DNA of 64,000 nt, taken from NCBI RefSeq assembly GCF_024508335.1, contig NZ_CP101988.1, forward strand, positions 1,674,001-1,738,000. Direction: 5' to 3'. The position numbers were made by a program, and so were the translations under genes. Of the stretch, positions 18,664 to 27,573 are shown piece after piece. How positions within the stretch are numbered: the stretch's first letter is position 1; each line of letters begins with the position of its first letter. Under the pieces are notes generated by a model that had not been told where the DNA came from, ran no database searches, and saw only the letters and a list, made by a program, of their open reading frames with translations. Source of the stretch: Cellulomonas chengniuliangii. GTDB lineage: Bacteria; Actinomycetota; Actinomycetes; Actinomycetales; Cellulomonadaceae.

Positions 18664-19290
18664 GTGAGCAGTGTCACCCGCTCGCGTCGCCAGGTGCGCC
18701 TCTCGCGCGCCCTCGGCCTCGCGCTGACGCCCAAGGCCGTCAAGCACTTCGAGAAGCGCCCCTACCCCCCGGGCGAGCACGGCCGCGCCCGTCGCCGCAC
18801 CGAGTCCGACTACGCGGTCCGTCTGCGCGAGAAGCAGCGTCTGCGCGCGCAGTACGCGCTGCGTGAGAAGCAGCTCGCCCGTGCGTACGAGGACGCCCGC
18901 AAGGCCCCGGGCCTGACCGGTGAGGCTCTCGTCGAGAACCTCGAGACCCGCCTGGACGCGCTCGTCCTGCGCGCCGGCTTCTCCCGCACGATCCTCCAGG
19001 CCCGCCAGACGGTCGTGCACCGCCACGTCCTCGTCGACGGCAAGATCGTGGACCGTCCCTCGTTCCGGGTGAAGCCCGGCCAGACGATCCAGATCAAGGC
19101 CAAGAGCCAGGCCACCGTGCCGTTCCAGGTCGCCGCCGCCGGCGCCCACCGCGACGTGCTGCCCACGCTCCCCGGGTACCTCGACGTGCAGCTCGAGAAG
19201 CTGACCGCCGTGCTCGTCCGCGCCCCCAAGCGCGCCGAGATCCCCGTGACCTGCGAGGTCCAGCTGGTCGTCGAGTACTACGCCCGCTGA
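18664..19290 (+). CDS. rpsD: 30S ribosomal protein S4
   Basis: A 208-residue primary 16S rRNA-binding protein that nucleates 30S assembly and helps decoding fidelity. The N-terminal part (VTRSRRQVRLSRALG..LTPKAVKHFEKRPYPPGEHG) and the S4 RNA-binding domain (about 97-160: RLDALVLRAGFSRTILQARQ, HRHVLVDGKIVDRPSF) are intact. It lacks the N-terminal zinc-finger cysteines, as the zinc-free (C-minus) S4 paralogues do. GTG at 18664 gives the standard length and follows AGGAAG. It is an isolated rpsD, away from the alpha operon, as is usual in Micrococcales. A 20-bp hairpin terminator follows. Confidence 0.97.
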   Translation: MSSVTRSRRQVRLSRALGLALTPKAVKHFEKRPYPPGEHGRARRRTESDYAVRLREKQRLRAQYALREKQLARAYEDARKAPGLTGEALVENLETRLDALVLRAGFSRTILQARQTVVHRHVLVDGKIVDRPSFRVKPGQTIQIKAKSQATVPFQVAAAGAHRDVLPTLPGYLDVQLEKLTAVLVRAPKRAEIPVTCEVQLVVEYYAR

Positions 19291-19307
19291 CGCGAGCCGC
19301 TCGTCAT

Positions 19308-19355
19308 CCGAACGCCCCGTGTGCGCCGGCCTCTCGGCGCACACGGGGCGTTCGG
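19308..19355 (+). terminator. rpsD terminator, perfect 20-bp stem
   Basis: A perfect stem of 20 base pairs with an 8-base loop begins 17 bases after the rpsD stop. No T-run follows, as is common in high-GC actinobacteria. Confidence 0.8.
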
Positions 19356-19485
19356 CTGTCCGGGTAGGGTTTCGCAAGGCCGGGCGACTGCCCGGCACCG
19401 ACGCACCCCGGCGCCACCGTCCACCAGGGACACGCCGGCGCCGGCGGCATAGACGATCCGGGCCTGGGCCCAGGGAGGACAGCAC

Positions 19486-19854
19486 ATGTCACTCGGAGAC
19501 GTGGCGAGCCTGATCGCCGCGATCGCGTTCGTGCTGCTGGTCGGCCTGCTCGCGCTGCCGTTGGTCAAGCTCGGCAAGGTCCTCGACGAGACGAGGGCCT
19601 CCGTCAAGGAGCTCACCGACCACACCCTCCCCGTGCTCGACGAGACCGCCAGCGTCGTGGCGTCCACCAACACCCAGATCGAGCGCGTCGACACGATCAC
19701 CACGTCGGCGGCCCAGGTCTCGGAGAACGTCTCGGCGCTCACCTCGCTGTTCGCCGCGACGGTCGGCTCGCCCATGATCAAGCTCGCCGCGTTCTCCTAC
19801 GGGGCACGGCGGATGTTCTCCGGGGCGGCGGACGGGCTGCGGGGCAAGCGATGA
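19486..19854 (+). CDS. DUF948 domain-containing membrane protein
   Basis: A 122-residue protein with one N-terminal membrane helix (about 7-28: LIAAIAFVLLVGLLALPLVKLG) followed by a long helix with heptad-like spacing (about 30-95) of the DUF948 type, which resembles the methyl-accepting/coiled-coil stalk plan. Function is unknown. ATG 19486 follows a GGAGG. Its stop overlaps the start of the next small membrane gene by four bases (ATGA), and the pair sits between rpsD and alaS, where it is widely kept in actinobacteria. Confidence 0.88.
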   Translation: MSLGDVASLIAAIAFVLLVGLLALPLVKLGKVLDETRASVKELTDHTLPVLDETASVVASTNTQIERVDTITTSAAQVSENVSALTSLFAATVGSPMIKLAAFSYGARRMFSGAADGLRGKR

Positions 19855-20216
19855 GACGGCTGGTATGGGTGGCCGTCGGCGTCGGCCTGACCATCGTGGT
19901 GATCCGCAAGGCCGGTGACGTCGTCGACCGCTACGCCCCGCCGGGAGCCCGGCAGGCCGCCGGCGCGCTCAACCAGGCCACCACCGTCGCGAAGGGGGCC
20001 AAGGCCGAGTTCCTCGCCGCGATGCGCGAGCGCGAGGAGCAGCTGCGCCGGGACCTGGTCGGAGACGTGGACGTCGACGCCGTTCGCGAGGACCGCGCCA
20101 AGCACCGCGCCTCGCAGGCCGAGACGCGGCGGCAGCGAGCGGCAGCCCAGCGCTGGGCCGACGAGCCCACCGAGGACCCCGAGGACGACGCGAACGTGCC
20201 CTACTCGTTCTTCTGA
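19851..20216 (+). CDS. DUF6167-like small membrane protein
   Basis: A 121-residue protein with an N-terminal hydrophobic helix (LVWVAVGVGLTIVVIRKAG, about 4-22) and a charged, mainly helical remainder that ends in an acidic stretch and PYSFF. It matches the short actinobacterial proteins found immediately upstream of alaS and coupled to a DUF948 gene. The two probably form one membrane-associated complex, by inference from coupling. No catalytic motif is visible. Confidence 0.82.
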   Translation: MRRLVWVAVGVGLTIVVIRKAGDVVDRYAPPGARQAAGALNQATTVAKGAKAEFLAAMREREEQLRRDLVGDVDVDAVREDRAKHRASQAETRRQRAAAQRWADEPTEDPEDDANVPYSFF

Positions 20217-20320
20217 CGGGCGGGGCGGAACACTGGGGCGGCTCCGAGCGCTGCACCACATGAGGAACGACGGCTGGCCCCACGGCCGGCTTCACCGGAA
20301 ACACGAACACCGAGGACATC

Positions 20321-23023
20321 ATGCGCACCGCCGAGATCCGTAAGCGTTGGCTCGACCACTTCGAGGCCCGCGGCCACACCGTCGTGCCGTCCGCCCCGCT
20401 GATCTCCCCGGATCCGTCGACCCTGTTCGTCATCGCCGGCATGGTGCCCTTCATCCCGTACATGCTCGGCGAGCAGACCGCGCCGTGGCCGCGCGCGACC
20501 AGCGTGCAGAAGTGCGTGCGGACGCTCGACATCGAAGAGGTCGGCAAGACCACCCGGCACGGCACGTTCTTCCAGATGAACGGCAACTTCTCGTTCGGGG
20601 ACTACTTCAAGGAAGAGGCGATCACCTTCGCCTGGGAGCTGATCACCAACCCCCAGGACCAGGGCGGCTACGGCTTCGACCCCGAGAAGATCTGGGTCAC
20701 CGTCTTCCACGACGACGACGAGGCAGCCGCGCTCTGGAAGAAGATCGCCGGGATGCCCGACGAGCGGATCCAGCGACGCGGCATGAAGGACAACTTCTGG
20801 TCCACCGGCGCCCGGGGACCGGCGGGGCCCTGCTCCGAGATCTACGTGGACCGCGGACCCGCGTACGGCGCCGAGGGCGGTCCCGTCGTCGACGAGGACC
20901 GGTACATCGAGATCTGGAACCTCGTGTTCATGCAGTACGAGCGCGGCGATGGAGGCGGCAAGGACGACTTCCCGATCCTCGGCGAGCTCAAGCAGAAGAA
21001 CATCGACACCGGCATGGGCCTCGAGCGCGTCGCCTACCTGCTGCAGGGCGTCGACAACATGTACGAGATCGACGAGGTCTTCCCGGTCATCCAGGCCGCG
21101 CAGGAGCTCTCCGGCCGCCGCTACGGCGCCGACCACGAGGACGACGTGCGGATGCGCGTCGTCGCCGACCACGTGCGCAGCGGGCTCATGCTCATGGGCG
21201 ACGGCGTCACGCCCTCGAACGAGGGCCGCGGGTACGTGCTGCGCCGCCTGCTGCGCCGCGCGGTCCGCGCGATGCGGCTGCTCGGCGTCGACGAGCCGGC
21301 CCTGCCGTCGCTGCTCCCCGTGAGCAAGGACGCGATGAGCGCCTCCTACCCCGAGCTCGCGCAGAACTTCGAGCGGATCAGCCGGATCGCCTACGCCGAG
21401 GAGGACGCGTTCCGTCGCACCCTCGTCGCGGGCACCACCATCCTCGACACCGCGGTGCAGGAGCTGAAGGGCTCGCAGCCGACGGCCGACGCGCGCCCGC
21501 TGCTCTCCGGCGCGCAGGCCTTCCAACTGCACGACACCTACGGCTTCCCGATCGACCTGACCCTCGAGATGGCCGCCGAGCAGGGTGTGGCCGTCGACGA
21601 GACCGCGTTCCGCTCCCTCATGCAGGAGCAGCGCCAGCGCGCCCGCGCCGACGCCCTGGCCAAGCGCGCCGGGCGCGCGGACACCGCCGCCTACCAGGAG
21701 CTGCACTCCACGCTCAGCTCCTCGCAGGGCGGCCCGGTCCAGTTCCTCGGGTACACCGACCTGACCTCGCGCTCGCGCGTCGTCGGGCTGCTCGTCGACG
21801 GCGTGCCCGCCCCCGCGGCGGTGGCCCCCGCCGACGTCGAGGTCGTGCTCGACCGCACCCCCTTCTACGCCGAGGCCGGCGGCCAGCTCGCCGACCACGG
21901 CGTCATCGTGCTCGACGGCGGCGCGCGGATCGAGGTCGACGACGTGCAGGCGCCGGTCAAGGGCCTGTCCGTGCACCACGGCCGCCTCGTGGACGGGACG
22001 CTGACGGTCGGCGAGTCCGGCACGGCCACGATCGACGTCGCGCGCCGCAAGGCCATCAGCCGCGCCCACACGGCGACGCACATGGTGCACAAGGCGATCC
22101 GCGAGGCGCTGGGCGACACCGCCACGCAGGCCGGCTCGGAGAACGCCCCCAGCCGCATCCGCTTCGACTTCCGCTCGGGCGCCGCGGTGCCCGCCGGCGT
22201 GCTGTCCGAGGTGGAGGAGCGGGTCAACACCCAGCTCGCCGAGAACCTCGAGGTCACCGACCAGGTCATGCCGATCGCCGAGGCGCGCGCCCTCGGCGCG
22301 ATGGCGCTGTTCGGGGAGAAGTACGGCGACCGCGTCCGCGTGGTCTCGATCGGCGGCGACTGGTCCCGCGAGCTGTGCGCCGGGACGCACGTGCAGAGCT
22401 CGGGGCAGCTGGGCCTCGTGACGCTGCTCGGCGAGGCGTCCATCGGCTCGGGGGTGCGCCGCATCGATGCGCTCGTCGGCGCCGGAGCCTACGGCTTCCA
22501 GGCCAGGGAGCACGCGCTGGTGGGGCAGCTCAGCGGCCTGCTGGGCTCGCGCCCGGACGAGTTGGGCGACCGTGTCTCCTCGCTGCTGACCCGGCTCAAG
22601 GAGTCGGAGAAGGAGCTCGCCGCGCTGCGCCAGGCGCAGGTGCTCGCCGGCGCCGCGGCGCTCGTGGCGTCCGCCTCCGACGTCGACGGGGTGCGTGTCG
22701 TCGCCCATGACGCGGGCGAGGTCGGCTCGGCCGACGACCTGCGGACGCTGGTCCTCGACGTGCGCGCGCGCCTCGGAGACTCCACGCCCACGGTCGTCGC
22801 CGTCGGCGGCGTCAGCAAGGACCGGCCCGTCGTCGTCGTCGCCACCAACGCCCCGGCACGGGAGCGCGGCATCCGCGCGGGTGTCCTGGTCAAGAGCGCC
22901 TCCGGCGTGCTCGGCGGAGGAGGCGGCGGAAAGGACGACCTCGCGCAGGGCGGCGGCTCGGATGCGGCCAAGCTTCCCGAGGCGCTGGACGCGGTCCGCT
23001 CCGGGGCGCGTGCGGCGGGCTGA
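20321..23023 (+). CDS. alaS: Alanyl-tRNA synthetase
   Basis: A 900-residue class II synthetase with all three parts. The catalytic core includes [19 protein letters not shown] and the motif-3 region [19 protein letters not shown]. The editing domain has its zinc-type site, HTATHMVH and CAGTH, which hydrolyses Ser- and Gly-tRNA-Ala. The C-terminal coiled coil and DHHA1 domain end in a Gly-rich [18 protein letters not shown] at 20321 fits the usual [19 protein letters not shown] start. It begins a tight run with ruvX, mltG and aroE. Confidence 0.97.
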   Translation: MRTAEIRKRWLDHFEARGHTVVPSAPLISPDPSTLFVIAGMVPFIPYMLGEQTAPWPRATSVQKCVRTLDIEEVGKTTRHGTFFQMNGNFSFGDYFKEEAITFAWELITNPQDQGGYGFDPEKIWVTVFHDDDEAAALWKKIAGMPDERIQRRGMKDNFWSTGARGPAGPCSEIYVDRGPAYGAEGGPVVDEDRYIEIWNLVFMQYERGDGGGKDDFPILGELKQKNIDTGMGLERVAYLLQGVDNMYEIDEVFPVIQAAQELSGRRYGADHEDDVRMRVVADHVRSGLMLMGDGVTPSNEGRGYVLRRLLRRAVRAMRLLGVDEPALPSLLPVSKDAMSASYPELAQNFERISRIAYAEEDAFRRTLVAGTTILDTAVQELKGSQPTADARPLLSGAQAFQLHDTYGFPIDLTLEMAAEQGVAVDETAFRSLMQEQRQRARADALAKRAGRADTAAYQELHSTLSSSQGGPVQFLGYTDLTSRSRVVGLLVDGVPAPAAVAPADVEVVLDRTPFYAEAGGQLADHGVIVLDGGARIEVDDVQAPVKGLSVHHGRLVDGTLTVGESGTATIDVARRKAISRAHTATHMVHKAIREALGDTATQAGSENAPSRIRFDFRSGAAVPAGVLSEVEERVNTQLAENLEVTDQVMPIAEARALGAMALFGEKYGDRVRVVSIGGDWSRELCAGTHVQSSGQLGLVTLLGEASIGSGVRRIDALVGAGAYGFQAREHALVGQLSGLLGSRPDELGDRVSSLLTRLKESEKELAALRQAQVLAGAAALVASASDVDGVRVVAHDAGEVGSADDLRTLVLDVRARLGDSTPTVVAVGGVSKDRPVVVVATNAPARERGIRAGVLVKSASGVLGGGGGGKDDLAQGGGSDAAKLPEALDAVRSGARAAG

Positions 23024-23024
23024 C

Positions 23025-23639
23025 GTGGGCGACGAGCTCGTCGTCCGGGGCGCCCGACTGGCGGTCGACGTCGGCAGCGTCCGAGTCGGGGTGGCCGCCA
23101 GCGACCCGGACGGCCTGGTGGCGACACCGGTCGAGACGCTCGCCCGCGACACCCGTCGTCCCGCGCCCGGCGCCCTGCCCACCGACTTGGCCCGACTGGT
23201 CGACGAGGTCACCGAGCGACCGGCGGCCGTGGTGTACGTGGGGCTCCCGCGGCATCTCTCTGGCCAGGAAGGCGCGGCATCTGCTGCCGCACGCGCGTAC
23301 GCTGTGACGTTGGCGCAAGCGATCGCACCGGTTCCGGTGCGGCTCGTGGATGAGCGGATGAGCACGGTGTCCGCCCATCAGGCGCTGCGAGCGGCCGGCA
23401 GGTCGAGTCGCCATCACCGGCAGGTCGTCGACCAGGCGGCCGCGGTGGTGATCTTGCAGACCGCGCTCGACGCGGAACGCGCCACGGGCCACCGGCCCGG
23501 CGAACGGGTAGTCGTCCCGATCGCAGGCGCCTCCGACGGGCGCGAGGGGGGCTGCGGGGTCGAGCAGGACCAGCAAGCAGAGAGTCTGCCTGCCCGGCAG
23601 CATGCCGACGACGCACCGGAGGGTCGACCAGGTGAGTGA
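23025..23639 (+). CDS. ruvX: Holliday junction resolvase-like RuvX/YqgF
   Basis: A 204-residue RNase H-fold nuclease of the YqgF family, involved in 16S rRNA maturation and possibly recombination intermediates. Conserved acidic residues are in LAVDVGSVRVGVAASDPDG, LVDERMSTVSA and VVDQAAAVVILQ. The C-terminal ~45 residues are an extra polar tail beyond the usual domain. The start is uncertain between GTG 23025 and GTG 23010, which would overlap alaS by 14 bases. The gene runs into mltG with an 8-base overlap. Confidence 0.92.
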   Translation: MGDELVVRGARLAVDVGSVRVGVAASDPDGLVATPVETLARDTRRPAPGALPTDLARLVDEVTERPAAVVYVGLPRHLSGQEGAASAAARAYAVTLAQAIAPVPVRLVDERMSTVSAHQALRAAGRSSRHHRQVVDQAAAVVILQTALDAERATGHRPGERVVVPIAGASDGREGGCGVEQDQQAESLPARQHADDAPEGRPGE

Positions 23640-24804
23640 CCTCTTCCTTGGGACGGTGTCCCAGCACGAAGCCGAGCAGCCGCTCCCGACCCGCAGGAGC
23701 CGTTCCCGGCAGGACGGCAAGGCGCGCCGCAATCGGCAGCGTCGCAACCGCCGCCGTCGTTCTGTGCTCGTCATCATCATGGCGATCTGCCTCGTCGGCG
23801 GCGCCGGGTACGTCGTGACCAGCATCTTCAGCGACTTCTTCGGCGGCCTGTTCGGCGGCTCCTCGGACACCGCGGAGATCTCCGATTACGAAGGCCCGGG
23901 CACCGGCGAGGCAACGGTCACCGTGGTCAGCGGCGACACCGGCGGCGCCATCGGCGAGAAGCTCGTGGAGGCCGGCGTCGTGGCGACGACGTCCGCCTTC
24001 ACCAAGGCCTACGCTGCCAACCCGCTTGCCACGCAGATCCAGCCCGGCGCCTACAAGCTGCGCCTGCAGATGCGCGCGTCAGACGCGGTCGACGCGCTGC
24101 TCGACTCCGCGAACCGGGTGTCGCTCAAGGTCACGGTCAACGAGGGCCTCGCGATGTCGCAGATCTTCGAGAAGGTCTCCGGCATCACGGCCATCCCCGT
24201 CGCGGACCTCGAGGCTGCCGCCGCGGACCCCGCGGCACTCGGCCTGCCCGCCGAGGCGAACGGCTCGCTCGAGGGGTGGCTGTTCCCCGCCACCTACCAG
24301 ATCGAGCCGGGCGCCACCGCCACCGCACTTCTCTCGCACATGGTCGGGAAGACCGTCGAGGTGCTCACCGCCAACGGCGTCCCGCAGGACCAGTGGGAGA
24401 CCGTGCTGATCAAGGCCTCGCTCGTGGAGCGCGAGGGCAAGTCCCCCGAGGACAGGGCCAAGATCGCGCAGGCGATCGAGAACCGTCTGGACCGGGGCAT
24501 GCGGCTGGAGATCGACGCCGTCCTCGCCTACGGGCTCGGCAAGCCCGGCACCGCGCTGACGAACGCCGACAAGGAGGTCGACAGCCCGTTCAACTCGTAC
24601 CGGAACATCGGCCTGCCGCCGTCCCCGATCGCCTCGCCTGGCGAGGTGTCGATCCAGTCCGTGATGAACCCGACGCCGGGGCCGTGGATCTTCTGGTGCA
24701 CCGTCAACCTGGAGACCGGGGAGACGAAGTTCGCCGAGACCTTCGGCGAGCACCAGCAGAACGTTGCGGAGCTGCGTGCCTGGGAGGCAGCGAACTCCAA
24801 GTGA
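23632..24804 (+). CDS. mltG: Endolytic transglycosylase MltG
   Basis: A 390-residue membrane enzyme that cleaves nascent peptidoglycan strands and so sets glycan length. There is a very Arg-rich cytoplasmic N-terminus, one helix (about 43-65), a LysM-like region, then the YceG domain with the catalytic Glu in ASLVEREGKSPEDRAKIAQA and the closing NPTPGPWIFW. GTG at 23632 follows GGAGG with nine bases between; an ATG at 23602 would add ten residues. It overlaps ruvX at its start and aroE at its end (GTGA), as in other actinobacteria. Confidence 0.94.
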   Translation: MSDLFLGTVSQHEAEQPLPTRRSRSRQDGKARRNRQRRNRRRRSVLVIIMAICLVGGAGYVVTSIFSDFFGGLFGGSSDTAEISDYEGPGTGEATVTVVSGDTGGAIGEKLVEAGVVATTSAFTKAYAANPLATQIQPGAYKLRLQMRASDAVDALLDSANRVSLKVTVNEGLAMSQIFEKVSGITAIPVADLEAAAADPAALGLPAEANGSLEGWLFPATYQIEPGATATALLSHMVGKTVEVLTANGVPQDQWETVLIKASLVEREGKSPEDRAKIAQAIENRLDRGMRLEIDAVLAYGLGKPGTALTNADKEVDSPFNSYRNIGLPPSPIASPGEVSIQSVMNPTPGPWIFWCTVNLETGETKFAETFGEHQQNVAELRAWEAANSK

Positions 24805-25682
24805 CCGCGACCTCCTCCGCGCCGCAGCCGGCGCGCCGGGCCGCCGTGCTCGGGCACCCCATCGCCCATTCGCTCTCCCCGACGCTCCACCGCGCCGCCT
24901 ACGCGGCGCTGGGCGTGACGCACTGGCGCTACGACGCCGTGGACGTCACCGAGGACCAGCTCGAGGGCTTCGTCGCGGCACTCGGCCCCGAGTGGGCCGG
25001 GCTGTCGCTGACGATGCCGCTCAAGCAGACGGTCCTGCCGCTGCTCGACCACATCGAGCCGCTCGCCGAGGTGGTCGGCGCCGTCAACACGGTGCTCATC
25101 CAAGCCGGCGGGGGAGGGCGGCCCATCCTCACCGGGGCCAACACCGATGTGCACGGCCTGGTCGCGGCGCTGCGCGAGGGGCTGCCGAGCGCGGAGGCGC
25201 CCGGCGCGACCCGCACCGCCGCGGTGCTGGGCGCCGGAGCGACGGCCGCCTCCGCCCTCGCGGCGCTCGCCCAGCTCGGCTGCACCACCCCGGTGGTGTA
25301 CGTGAGGTCGATGGGCCGCATCGGCTCCCTGATGCGCTCCGCCCACCGGATGGGGGTCGAGCCCCGGTACGCGCTCCTCACCGCGGCAGCCGCGGAGATC
25401 CCGCGCGCCGACCTCGTCGTCTCGACGCTGCCGCCACGGGCTGCCGACCAGATCGCCGCCGAGCTCACCGCCGCAGGCGCGCGCGCCGCGGGTGTCCTGA
25501 TCGATGTCGCCTACGACCCGCGGCCCACCGAGCTGTCCACGGCATGGGCAGCCGCGCACGGCGTCATGGTGCAGGGGGAGCGCATGCTCCTGCACCAGGC
25601 AAGCGAGCAGGTCCGGCTCATGACCGGGCATCCGGCGCCGCTGGCAGCGATGGACGCGGCGCTCACCGCCCGACTCGTCTAA
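24801..25682 (+). CDS. aroE: Shikimate dehydrogenase
   Basis: A 293-residue NADP-dependent enzyme of the shikimate pathway (3-dehydroshikimate to shikimate). Substrate-binding residues lie in HSLSPTLHRAAY, in TMPLKQ (the catalytic Lys) and in GANTDVHG (the Asp of the K-D pair). The dinucleotide-binding loop is LGAGATAAS. GTG at 24801 overlaps the mltG stop. It is the first aro gene here; the rest of the set (aroC, aroK, aroB) resumes 12.6 kb downstream, beyond the pilus genes. Confidence 0.95.
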   Translation: MTATSSAPQPARRAAVLGHPIAHSLSPTLHRAAYAALGVTHWRYDAVDVTEDQLEGFVAALGPEWAGLSLTMPLKQTVLPLLDHIEPLAEVVGAVNTVLIQAGGGGRPILTGANTDVHGLVAALREGLPSAEAPGATRTAAVLGAGATAASALAALAQLGCTTPVVYVRSMGRIGSLMRSAHRMGVEPRYALLTAAAAEIPRADLVVSTLPPRAADQIAAELTAAGARAAGVLIDVAYDPRPTELSTAWAAAHGVMVQGERMLLHQASEQVRLMTGHPAPLAAMDAALTARLV

Positions 25683-25689
25683 GAGATCA

Positions 25690-25715
25690 CCCCGCCGGGG
25701 CTCACGCTCGCGGGG
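25690..25715 (+). terminator. Small hairpin after aroE
   Basis: CCCCGC (25690-25695) pairs with GCGGGG (25710-25715) just after the aroE stop. It could be a weak terminator separating the alaS-aroE transcript from the pilus genes. Confidence 0.4.
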
Positions 25716-25782
25716 CAGCCTGCCGATCAACTCAACGGGCATCACGCGCGAACCCGGCGCGACCCGGACGAGAGGACGATCG

Positions 25783-27462
25783 GTGAAGCAGCTCGGCGAG
25801 ATCCTGCTGGACGAAGGACTGGTCACCGAGGCCCAGCTGATCGCGGCGCTCGACGAGCAGAACAGCCGTGGGCAGTCGATGGGCCGCACGCTGGTCGAGA
25901 TCGGGGTGCTCACCGAGGGGCAGCTCGTCTCGGCGCTGGCGCGGCAGGTCGGCATGGACTTCATTGACCTCGACGAGTACCCCGTGGACCGCGTCGCGGT
26001 GGCGCTGGTCCCGGCGAGCCTGTGCCGGCGGTACACCGTGCTCCCGGTCAGGCTCGAGAACGGCACGCTCATCCTCGCCACGGCCGACCCGGGCAACGTG
26101 GTGGCCGTCGACGACGTCCGCACCGTGTCGGGCATGCAGGTGCGCCCCGTGGTGGCGACGTTCGACAACCTGTCCCGCGCGATCGACCGGTTCTGCCGCG
26201 CCGACGGCGAGATGGAGGACCTCTCCTCGGCGTTCGAGGAGGAGTCGCGGCAGACAGCCGCCGAGGCAGACCTGTCCCGGATCGGCGACTCGATCGACGA
26301 CGACGCGCCCATCGTGCGGTACGTCAACCTGCTCGTCACCCAGGCCATCACCGACCGCGCCTCGGACATCCACATCGAGCCCACCGAGCACGACCTGCGC
26401 GTGCGCTACCGCATCGACGGCGTGCTGCACGAGATGCAACGCTCGCCCAAGCAGATCCAGGGCGGCGTGATCAGCCGCGTGAAGATCCTGTCCGACATCG
26501 ACATCGCCGAGCGCCGCAAGCCGCAGGACGGGCGCATGTCCGTGAACCACAACGGGCGCAAGATCGACCTCCGCGTGGCGACGCTGCCCACCGTGTGGGG
26601 CGAGAAGATCGTCATGCGTATCCTCGACAACTCCACGGCGAGCCTGGACCTGCGCGACCTGTCGTTCCTCGACGAGAACTACGCCACGTACCACGAGGCG
26701 TTCACCAAGCCCTACGGGATGATCCTGGTGACCGGCCCCACCGGCTCCGGCAAGTCCACGACCCTGTACGCGACGCTCAACGCCGTCTCCAAGCCGGAGA
26801 TCAACGTCATCACCGTCGAGGACCCCGTCGAGTACCGGCTCGCGGGCATCAACCAGGTGCAGGTCAACCCCAAGGCCGGCCTGACCTTCGCTGGGGCGCT
26901 TCGCTCGATCCTGCGCTCGGACCCCGACGTGGTGCTGCTCGGTGAGATCCGCGACCACGAGACCGCGCAGATCGCGATCGAGGCGGCCCTCACCGGCCAC
27001 CTCGTGCTGTCAACGCTGCACACCAACGACGCCCCGTCCGCCGTGACCCGGCTCGTCGAGATGGGCATCGAGCCCTTCCTCGTCGGATCCGCGCTCGACG
27101 CCGTCGTCGCCCAGCGCCTCGCGCGCAAGCTCTGCGACAAGTGCAAGGTGCCGTACACCCCCTCCGAGGTGGAGATGGTGGGCGCCCGCTTCCCCTGGGT
27201 GCCGGGGGAGCCGATCCCCGAGCTCTACCGCCCTGGCGGCTGCGTCACGTGCTCGAAGACGGGTTACCGCGGGCGCATCGCGCTCCACGAGGTCATGCGC
27301 GTCACCGAGGACATCGAGCGGCTCGCTGTCGCGCACGCCTCCGCCGCCGAGATCGGCGCCACCGCGCGCAAGCAGGGGATGATCCAGCTCCGCGACGACG
27401 GCTGGCACAAGGTCGCGCTCGGACAGACGTCGATCGAGGAGATCCTGCGCGTCGTCGCGTGA
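25783..27462 (+). CDS. pilB: Type IV pilus extension ATPase PilB (GspE/PulE family) with MshEN domain
   Basis: A 559-residue secretion-type ATPase that powers pilus assembly from the inner face of the membrane. The N-terminal MshEN domain (about 1-140) has the two tandem c-di-GMP-type motifs, QLGEILLDEGLVTEAQL and GRTLVEIGVLTEGQL, each ending L..AL..Q. The usual first Arg is Gln in copy one. The motor domain has Walker A GPTGSGKST (K324), the Asp box VRYRIDG, Walker B DPDVVLLGEIRD and the zinc tetracysteine CDKC...CVTC. The start is GTG at 25783 behind GAGAGG. It opens the pilus cluster and is followed by pilT. Confidence 0.94.
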   Translation: MKQLGEILLDEGLVTEAQLIAALDEQNSRGQSMGRTLVEIGVLTEGQLVSALARQVGMDFIDLDEYPVDRVAVALVPASLCRRYTVLPVRLENGTLILATADPGNVVAVDDVRTVSGMQVRPVVATFDNLSRAIDRFCRADGEMEDLSSAFEEESRQTAAEADLSRIGDSIDDDAPIVRYVNLLVTQAITDRASDIHIEPTEHDLRVRYRIDGVLHEMQRSPKQIQGGVISRVKILSDIDIAERRKPQDGRMSVNHNGRKIDLRVATLPTVWGEKIVMRILDNSTASLDLRDLSFLDENYATYHEAFTKPYGMILVTGPTGSGKSTTLYATLNAVSKPEINVITVEDPVEYRLAGINQVQVNPKAGLTFAGALRSILRSDPDVVLLGEIRDHETAQIAIEAALTGHLVLSTLHTNDAPSAVTRLVEMGIEPFLVGSALDAVVAQRLARKLCDKCKVPYTPSEVEMVGARFPWVPGEPIPELYRPGGCVTCSKTGYRGRIALHEVMRVTEDIERLAVAHASAAEIGATARKQGMIQLRDDGWHKVALGQTSIEEILRVVA

Positions 27463-27573
27463 TCGTCCGGTTTGTCTCTCAAGGGGCGCCAGCGCTCCGC
27501 CGATGAACCCCATGACGGCCGTGCAGGCCTCGCGCAGTGTGCGCTGAACGTGCCCAGAGGTGGAGGCAGTGCT

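Noticed and set aside
20201-23365. 1054-codon open frame opposite alaS-ruvX
   Set aside because: It is a reverse-strand shadow of highly GC3-biased genes; the composition is Arg/Gly/Ala/Val/His-rich and alaS on the other strand is certain.
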